Assembly: GCA_007134165.1 (NCBI GenBank)
Contig: SLLJ01000296.1
Coordinates: 1 to 11,755 of the forward strand
Length of the DNA stretch: 11,755 nt
From: Nitriliruptoraceae bacterium
GTDB lineage: Bacteria > Actinomycetota > Nitriliruptoria > Nitriliruptorales > Nitriliruptoraceae
Reading direction: 5' to 3'
Below are positions 7,354-11,755 of this stretch, in pieces. Below the pieces are notes generated by a model. It ran no database searches. It saw only the letters and a list, made by a program, of their open reading frames with translations, and was not told the DNA's origin. The translations under genes and the position numbers were made by a program. Positions within the stretch are counted from its first letter, which is position 1. Every line of letters begins with the position of its first letter.

Positions 7354-7358
7354 CCTCC
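7354..7358 (-). promoter_or_regulatory. Ribosome binding site of the DppB-like gene
   Basis: GGAGG on the minus strand, 8 bases before the GTG at 7345. It fixes this GTG as the start and shows that the permease gene has independent ribosome entry, in contrast to the overlapping genes after it. Confidence 0.8.
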
Positions 7359-7369
7359 GGACCGTCGGG

Positions 7370-9037
7370 TCAGGACCGGCTGACATCGTGCAGGCGCAGC
7401 AGGAACGAGGGATGGACCTCGAACCCCTGGATGTCCGCCGACATCGCCGCGTTCTGCTTCCAGCTCGCGACGAACACCCACGGCGCATCCTCGACCACGA
7501 TCTCCTGCATCTCGTGGTACCGCCGCGCGCGCTCGTCCTGGTCGGTCTCGACCTGGGCGGCCTCGAGCAGCGCATCGACCTCGGGGTTTGCGTAGTAGCC
7601 GGAGTTGAACCCACCGTCCTCGGGCCAGGCGTTGGACCGCAGCGTCAGGTAGGGCAGGGTGTCGGGGTCGGCGGTCATCCAGGCCATCTGGGCCATGTCG
7701 GCCTTGCCCTCGATACCGGCGTTGACCTCGTCGAGGAAGCTGTTCCACTCGTAGGTCTCGATCGCGGCGTCGATGCCGACCTCGCGCAGGTCGGCCTGGA
7801 TCGCCTCACCCATCGGGACCGGGTCGAGCATGCCGGATCCTCCCTCGGTGACGAAGAAGGTCACGTCCACGCCGTCGCCGTAGCCGGCCTCCTCGATCAG
7901 CTCGCGGGCGCGCTCCGGGTCGTAGGGGTAGGGCTCGAGGTCCGGGTTGTAGGCCCAGCCGAAGGCCTCGGCGATCGGGCCCGCGGCGACCGACGCGGTG
8001 CCCTGCAGCACGTCGTCGACCAGCGACTGCTTGTCGATCGCGTAGTTGAGGGCCTGACGCATCCGCACGTCATCGAAAGGTGCCTCGGCGAGGTTGAGGA
8101 TCAGGAACCAGACGTGGGGGCCGGCCTGCTCCTGCACGGTGAGGTCGGAGTCGTCACGCAGCGGTGCCACGTCATCGGGCGGCACCTCCACGATCAGGTC
8201 GACCCCTCCGGAGAGCAGCTCGGTGACCCGTGTCTGCGACTCGGTGATCGGCCGGAACACCACACCGGAGACGCCGGGAGGGCCGTCCCAGTAGTCGGGG
8301 TTGCGCTCGAGGGTCACCCGCTCGTTACCGAGCCACTCCACGAACACGTAGGGGCCGGTTCCCGAGGGGTTGCGCCCGACATCCTCGCCGTGCTCCTCGA
8401 CGGCGGCCGGGGAGATGAGCAGGCCGGTGGGGTAGGCGAGGTTGGACAGGAAGGGCGCGAAGGGCTGGCTGAGCTCGAACTCCACGACGTGGTCCTCCAC
8501 GGCGCGGACCTCGGCGACCTGGCCGAAGAACTGGTTGGCCAGCGGGAAGGGCCCGGTGTCGTGGTCGGGGTGGTCCTCGTCGAGCATGCGGTCGAAGTTG
8601 AACTTCACCGCCTCGGCGTCGAATGGCGAGCCGTCGTGGAAGCTGACGTCGTCACGCAGGGCGAAGGTGTACAGCAGACCGTCGTCGCTGATCTCCCAGT
8701 CGGTCGCGAGCGCCGGCTCCACCCCCAGCGAGTCGTCCTCGTAGCGGACCAGGCCGTCGTAGAGGTTGATGTTGATCCGGAAGTCGTTGACCGCGGTGAC
8801 CTGGTGGGGATCGAGCGACGCAGGCTCGGCCACCTGGCCGACCACGAGAGGATCCCCGAGGTCCGCATCACCGGCCGCACCGGGGTCGTCGGCGGCATCG
8901 GGATCATCGGGCGTCTCGGGGTCGGCGGCGTCACCACCGCATGCGGCGAGCACGAGTGAGACGGCGAGCAGGCTCGCCATCACCGTCCGCAGCCGGCGCC
9001 CAGGACCGCTCGTCCATCGCTGCATCTGCGTCGTCAT
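7370..9037 (-). CDS. Lipoprotein solute-binding protein of the ABC importer (SBP_bac_5, DppA/OppA-like)
   Basis: Extracellular lipid-anchored receptor of 555 aa that captures the solute and delivers it to the DppBC-like channel. The signal peptide has basic residues (Arg14, Arg15, Arg17), a hydrophobic core (19-30) and the lipobox LAAC with lipidated Cys33. A very acidic Asp/Ala/Pro linker (36-61) follows, then the family-5 fold: QVAEPASLDPHQ (68-79), an early segment DWEISDDGLLYTFALRDDV (113-131) and FHDGSPFDAEAVKFNFDR (133-150), and later GTGPYVFVEWLGNERV and NPDYWDG. The C-terminal PSFLLRLHDV is also standard. The length is usual for cluster C binding proteins. The ATG at 9037 has GGAGG eight bases upstream; a longer in-frame reading to 9196 would overlap the upstream gene and lacks a signal peptide start. 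Cargo could be dipeptides, oligopeptides, acylated amino acids or other amides; motifs do not decide. Confidence 0.94.
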   Translation of the reverse strand: MTTQMQRWTSGPGRRLRTVMASLLAVSLVLAACGGDAADPETPDDPDAADDPGAAGDADLGDPLVVGQVAEPASLDPHQVTAVNDFRININLYDGLVRYEDDSLGVEPALATDWEISDDGLLYTFALRDDVSFHDGSPFDAEAVKFNFDRMLDEDHPDHDTGPFPLANQFFGQVAEVRAVEDHVVEFELSQPFAPFLSNLAYPTGLLISPAAVEEHGEDVGRNPSGTGPYVFVEWLGNERVTLERNPDYWDGPPGVSGVVFRPITESQTRVTELLSGGVDLIVEVPPDDVAPLRDDSDLTVQEQAGPHVWFLILNLAEAPFDDVRMRQALNYAIDKQSLVDDVLQGTASVAAGPIAEAFGWAYNPDLEPYPYDPERARELIEEAGYGDGVDVTFFVTEGGSGMLDPVPMGEAIQADLREVGIDAAIETYEWNSFLDEVNAGIEGKADMAQMAWMTADPDTLPYLTLRSNAWPEDGGFNSGYYANPEVDALLEAAQVETDQDERARRYHEMQEIVVEDAPWVFVASWKQNAAMSADIQGFEVHPSFLLRLHDVSRS

Positions 9038-9045
9038 ACCGACCG

Positions 9046-9050
9046 CCTCC
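9046..9050 (-). promoter_or_regulatory. Ribosome binding site of the solute-binding protein gene
   Basis: AGGAGG-type sequence (GGAGG core on the minus strand) 8 bases before the ATG at 9037. It supports that ATG over the longer in-frame alternative and implies strong translation of the binding protein. Confidence 0.85.
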
Positions 9051-9058
9051 TGTCCCCA

Positions 9059-9076
9059 GGTGCCTCTCCCGGCACC
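9059..9076. repeat. Perfect inverted repeat upstream of the importer operon
   Basis: GGTGCC (9059-9064), six-base spacer, GGCACC (9071-9076). It lies 21 bases upstream of the binding-protein start and just above its ribosome binding site. It could be an operator for a dimeric regulator such as the RpiR-type protein encoded at the operon's end, or a 5' leader hairpin. Short GC-rich palindromes are common in this base composition, so this is only a candidate. The 118-base region 9038-9155 otherwise holds no gene and no convincing sigma-factor promoter. Confidence 0.35.
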
Positions 9077-9130
9077 GGCAGGGAACATCTGTTTCGGATG
9101 GTGGCGGAATAGGTAACGCATCTTCCAGAG

Positions 9131-9151
9131 CGACGCCAAGGTGCGGCGTCG
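9131..9151 (-). terminator. Stem-loop directly after the N-acetylglutaminylglutamine synthetase gene
   Basis: Perfect 7-bp stem, CGACGCC (9131-9137) with GGCGTCG (9145-9151), and a 7-base loop. On the minus strand it begins 4 bases after the TGA at 9158-9156. Its position suggests it ends or stabilises the osmolyte transcript and separates it from the importer operon. There is no U-run after it, so it is not a classical intrinsic terminator; such hairpins are often seen in high-GC actinobacteria. Confidence 0.5.
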
Positions 9152-9155
9152 ATGT

Positions 9156-10967
9156 TCACGCTCGTCTCCCGGGTCGCCAGGCGACCGGACGGGCACGGGT
9201 CTGCGGAAAGAGCAGGTCCACGTAGCGTGCGACGACCGGCTGGGGCTCGTGGTTGGCCAGACCGGGGCGCTCGTTGGCCTCGATCACGACGTAGTCGGGA
9301 CCGGTGACCTCCGGCACGAGCAGGTCGACGCCGACCACCGGGATGCCGATCACCTCGGCGGTGCGAACGGCCGCCTCGGCCAGCGCCGGGTGCAGTTCGG
9401 CGGTGACGTCGTGGATCGTGCCTCCGGTGTGCAGGTTGGCGGTGCGGCGCACCGGCAGCACCCGACCCTCGGCGAGCACGTCGTCGAGGTGGTGGCCGGA
9501 CTCCTCGACGGTGCGCCGGGTGTGGTCGTCGTCGGGGATCGTCGACTCACCGTCGGTCGCCTTGGCCCGACGGGCGCTCTGCCGGGCGATCAGCTCCCGG
9601 ATCGTGGACCGTCCGTCACCGACGACCTCGGCGGGACGCCGGAGTGCGGCAGCCACCACCTCGCCGTCGATGACCACCACCCGCAGGTCGTCGCCCGCGA
9701 CCCGCTCCTCGAGCAGGACGTCGGGGCAGAAGGCCCGGGCGTGCGCGACCGCGTCGCGCAGGTGCTCGGGATCGCGCACCCCGACGGTGATGCCCCGCCC
9801 CTGCTCGCCCCGGGCCGGCTTGACCACCACCTCGCCGACCTCGGTCAGGAACTGCTCGTCAGCCTCGCCGCCGGTGGCGGTGCGTCCCCGCGGTACCGAA
9901 AGCCCGGCCTGCCCGAGGAGCCGACGGGTGATCTCCTTGTCGTCACACCGGCTCATCGCCACCGCCGTGGTCAGCTCGGACAGGGCTTGGCGCATGACGA
10001 TGTCCCGACCCCCGTGGGAGAGGGCCATCTCGCCCCACTCGGCGTCGAGCACCCGCACGGTGATCCCCCGCCGGCGGGCCTCCTCGGCGATGATGCGGGC
10101 ATACGGGTTGAGGTCGCTGATGTCCTGCTCGGGGGTGTACAGCGGCTCGTTGTACGGGTTCTTGCGCTTGATGGTGAACACCGGCACCCGCACGAAGCCC
10201 AGCTGTTCGTACAGCGCGATCGCCGTGGCGTTGTCGTGGACCACCGACAGGTCGAGGAAGGCGCGAGAGCGGGCCTTGTAGCGGTCGGCCAGCGCGCGCA
10301 CCAGCGCCCGACCGACCCCGGAGAAGGGCGCCTGCGCGTCCACGGCGAGGCACCACAGGCTGGCGCCACCCTCGGGGTCGCCGAAGGCGTGGGTGTGGTC
10401 CACGCCGGTGACCGTGCCCACGATGGCGCCGCTCCTGGCATCCTCGGCGACGAGGTAGGTGAAGGTCGGGGTCCGCTGGTTGCGCCACAGCACCTCGGGG
10501 GGGGCGGTCACCATCCCGGCCGAGGTGTACAGCCGGTTGATGGCGTCCGCGTCGGTCTCACTGGTCAGCTCGCGTACGACCACGCCACGCACCGGCTCGT
10601 GGGGTGAACGGTGCTGGTGCAGCCACAGGCGGTAGGTGTGGCTCGGGTCGATGAACAGCTCATGCGGGGCGAGGCTGACCAGAACGTGGGGTTCGCGGGC
10701 GTACAGGCACAGGTCACGTTGCTCGGGTCGTTCGGCGGCCATCGAGGCCAGCAGCGCCTGAGGATCGGCGAAGGTCTGCCCGAAGTGCAACCGACCCCAC
10801 CCGCACTCCAGCACCACCTCGGAGTCGAGGTCACGGTCGAGGTGGGTGGGCCGAGCGTCCCAGGAGCGCGTGCTCAGAGCATCCTGGGGTTGGGTGGCGC
10901 CGGTGCGCGGCAGCCGACCGCGGGCGGCCCGGCGGCCGAGCGCGCTGGGCTGGGGGGGCTCGGACAT
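9156..10967 (-). CDS. ngg: N-acetylglutaminylglutamine synthetase (GNAT acetyltransferase / ATP-grasp ligase fusion)
   Basis: Bifunctional cytoplasmic enzyme of 603 aa for the first steps of NAGGN osmolyte synthesis: acetylation and ATP-dependent joining of two glutamines. A variable Arg-rich N-terminus (1-45) leads into a segment containing CGWGRLHFGQTF (55-66) and LFIDPSHTYRLWL (104-116). The GNAT domain spans about 128-270, with acetyl-CoA loop LAVDAQAPFSGVGRALVRAL (207-226). After a linker with NPYNEPLYTPEQDISDLNPYA (270-290), the ATP-grasp domain spans about 340-590: nucleotide-binding VVKPARGEQGRG (381-392), DGRSTIRELI (451-460) as in cyanophycin synthetase, and metal-binding VIEANERPG (561-569) with Glu563 and Asn565. 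The start ATG at 10967 has AGGAG seven bases upstream. It lies 14 bases after the amidotransferase gene, the partner that amidates the dipeptide, and this pairing is the main support for the name. It is slightly longer than many homologues, probably because of the N-terminal tail. Confidence 0.88.
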   Translation of the reverse strand: MSEPPQPSALGRRAARGRLPRTGATQPQDALSTRSWDARPTHLDRDLDSEVVLECGWGRLHFGQTFADPQALLASMAAERPEQRDLCLYAREPHVLVSLAPHELFIDPSHTYRLWLHQHRSPHEPVRGVVVRELTSETDADAINRLYTSAGMVTAPPEVLWRNQRTPTFTYLVAEDARSGAIVGTVTGVDHTHAFGDPEGGASLWCLAVDAQAPFSGVGRALVRALADRYKARSRAFLDLSVVHDNATAIALYEQLGFVRVPVFTIKRKNPYNEPLYTPEQDISDLNPYARIIAEEARRRGITVRVLDAEWGEMALSHGGRDIVMRQALSELTTAVAMSRCDDKEITRRLLGQAGLSVPRGRTATGGEADEQFLTEVGEVVVKPARGEQGRGITVGVRDPEHLRDAVAHARAFCPDVLLEERVAGDDLRVVVIDGEVVAAALRRPAEVVGDGRSTIRELIARQSARRAKATDGESTIPDDDHTRRTVEESGHHLDDVLAEGRVLPVRRTANLHTGGTIHDVTAELHPALAEAAVRTAEVIGIPVVGVDLLVPEVTGPDYVVIEANERPGLANHEPQPVVARYVDLLFPQTRARPVAWRPGRRA

Positions 10968-10974
10968 TGGCGGG

Positions 10975-10979
10975 CTCCT
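10975..10979 (-). promoter_or_regulatory. Ribosome binding site of the N-acetylglutaminylglutamine synthetase gene
   Basis: AGGAG on the minus strand, 7 bases before the ATG at 10967, within the 14-base gap after the amidotransferase stop. It decides in favour of this ATG over an in-frame upstream start at 11012 that would overlap the amidotransferase. Confidence 0.8.
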
Positions 10980-10981
10980 GC

Positions 10982-11755
10982 TCAGGCGGGGACGTCGTGG
11001 GTCTGGAGCCACAGCTCCAACAGGCCGAGCTGCCAGAGTTGGTTGCCGCCGAGCACGGTGAGCTCGCCGTTGGGGTCGGCGAGCAGCCGCTCGACCGTGC
11101 CGAGGTCGAACAGCCCGCGTGCCCGGGCCTCGGGAGCATGCAGGGCCTCGCGGACCAGCTCGAGCTGGGTGCCCTCGAGATAGGTCAGGGCCGGTACCGG
11201 GAAGTAGCCCTTGGGCCGGTCGATGACCGCGGCGGGGATCACCCGACGAGCCGCCTGCTTGAGTACGCCCTTGCCTCCCTGGGCGAGCTTGAGCTCGGGC
11301 GGGACGCGCGCGGCGACCTCGAGCACCTCGTGATCGAGGAACGGCACGCGGGCCTCGAGCCCGAAGGCCATCGTCATGGAGTCGACCCGCTTGACGGGGT
11401 CGTCGACGAGCATCACCTGCGAGTCGAGCCGCAGTGCGAGGTCGGTGGCGGTCTGCGCGCCGGGCGCCGCGAAGTGCTGCGTGACCAACGCCCGGGACAC
11501 GTCCTCGGCCAGCCGATGCTCGGGCTGCAGCATCGCGTTGAGCGTGTCGTGGTCGCGGTCGAAGAACGCGGCGTGGTAGCGCTGCACCGCGGCACGCACC
11601 AGCGCGTCCCGGTCGGCGGCCAGGCCCGGCTGCTCGTCGAGCTCGTGCATCGGCGGGTACCAGTGGTAGCCGGCGAAGACCTCGTCGGCGCCCTGCCCGG
11701 ACTGCACCACCTTGACGTGGCGGGAGACCTCCTCGCTGAGCAGGGCGAAGGCGAC
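10982..11755 (-). CDS. asnO: N-acetylglutaminylglutamine amidotransferase, asparagine-synthetase family (5' end outside window)
   Basis: C-terminal 257 aa of a class-II glutamine amidotransferase of the AsnB family; the frame is open to the window edge, so the N-terminal glutaminase domain and the SGGLDS pyrophosphate loop are outside. Seen here is the synthetase domain: VVQSGQGADEVFAGYHWYPP at 16-35 of the fragment (the SGxGADE element, with Gln in place of the common Glu), VDSMTMAFGLEARVPFLDHE (124-143), KGVLKQAARRVIP (162-174) and RPKGYFPVPAL (180-190). The HWYPP segment and the tail GGNQLWQLGLLELWLQTH (236-253) fit the NAGGN-type amidotransferases better than ordinary asparagine synthetase. 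In the pathway it converts N-acetylglutaminylglutamine to its amide. It lies 14 bases upstream of the synthetase, so the two are almost certainly co-transcribed. An ordinary asparagine synthetase is the alternative, but the neighbour makes that unlikely. Confidence 0.88.
   Translation of the reverse strand, partial: VAFALLSEEVSRHVKVVQSGQGADEVFAGYHWYPPMHELDEQPGLAADRDALVRAAVQRYHAAFFDRDHDTLNAMLQPEHRLAEDVSRALVTQHFAAPGAQTATDLALRLDSQVMLVDDPVKRVDSMTMAFGLEARVPFLDHEVLEVAARVPPELKLAQGGKGVLKQAARRVIPAAVIDRPKGYFPVPALTYLEGTQLELVREALHAPEARARGLFDLGTVERLLADPNGELTVLGGNQLWQLGLLELWLQTHDVPA

Noticed and set aside
7388..8959. Plus-strand open frame of 523 codons opposite the solute-binding protein
   Set aside because: Leu/Gly/Val/Asp/His-biased shadow without motifs; the opposite strand has a lipobox, ribosome binding site and complete family-5 fold.
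9100..9142. Possible promoter on the minus strand (TTGGCG with a TACCTA about 17-18 bases later)
   Set aside because: The -10 part matches the consensus poorly, and the -35 part lies inside the hairpin loop and stem; too weak to annotate.
9083..9157. GAACATC (9083-9089) and GATGTTC (9151-9157) as a spaced inverted repeat
   Set aside because: Seven-base arms 61 bases apart, with one arm overlapping the synthetase stop region; this can arise by chance and has no supporting context.
9141..10607. Plus-strand open frame of 488 codons opposite the N-acetylglutaminylglutamine synthetase
   Set aside because: Low-complexity Gly/Val/Asp/His-rich translation with no recognisable domain; it is the antisense shadow expected from GC-rich codon use in a clearly real gene.
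1..11755. Search for tRNAs, insertion sequences, CRISPR arrays and phage genes
   Set aside because: No repeat array, transposase, integrase or cloverleaf-like sequence was recognised by eye; coding density is nearly complete.

Overview
The window comes from a very GC-rich genome with G/C-ended codons, many GTG starts and tightly overlapping genes. This suggests a high-GC actinobacterium. The pairing of an osmolyte pathway with an acidic lipoprotein linker makes a salt-tolerant deep-branching lineage such as Nitriliruptoria conceivable, but that placement is a guess and not something the sequence proves.

Layout. Bases 2-703 (+) hold a rhomboid intramembrane protease whose 5' end lies outside the window. 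Everything else is on the minus strand and is read from high to low coordinates. First come two genes for the compatible solute N-acetylglutaminylglutamine amide (NAGGN): the C-terminal half of an asparagine-synthetase-type amidotransferase (10982-11755, cut by the window edge) and a GNAT/ATP-grasp fusion that matches N-acetylglutaminylglutamine synthetase (9156-10967). A 118-base intergenic stretch follows, with a perfect 7-bp hairpin just after the synthetase stop, a second inverted repeat, and a strong ribosome binding site.

Next is a compact eight-gene unit (725-9037): a lipoprotein solute-binding protein, two permeases and two ATPases of a complete dipeptide/oligopeptide/nickel-type (Dpp/Opp) ABC importer, then an M20-family allantoate/N-carbamoyl-amino-acid amidohydrolase, an isochorismatase-fold cysteine amidohydrolase, and a MurR/RpiR-type regulator. 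From the first permease to the regulator, every junction is an ATGA or GTGA overlap (one is GTGATG, so the start there is ambiguous). This strongly suggests a single transcript with translational coupling. The regulator and the rhomboid gene converge on a 21-base gap that contains a two-part hairpin.

How the genes may work together. The two NAGGN genes would make the osmolyte dipeptide: acetylation and Gln-Gln ligation, then amidation. The importer operon looks catabolic or salvage-oriented: a peptide-like or ureide-like amide compound is captured and imported, then cleaved in the cytoplasm by two C-N hydrolases under RpiR-type control. The exact substrate cannot be read from the sequence. 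The M42-family peptidase that often accompanies the NAGGN pair is not in this window; the importer/hydrolase operon occupies the downstream position instead. That neighbourhood is the most interesting question here. No RNA genes, mobile elements or CRISPR arrays were seen, and no gene-free stretch exceeds 118 bases.
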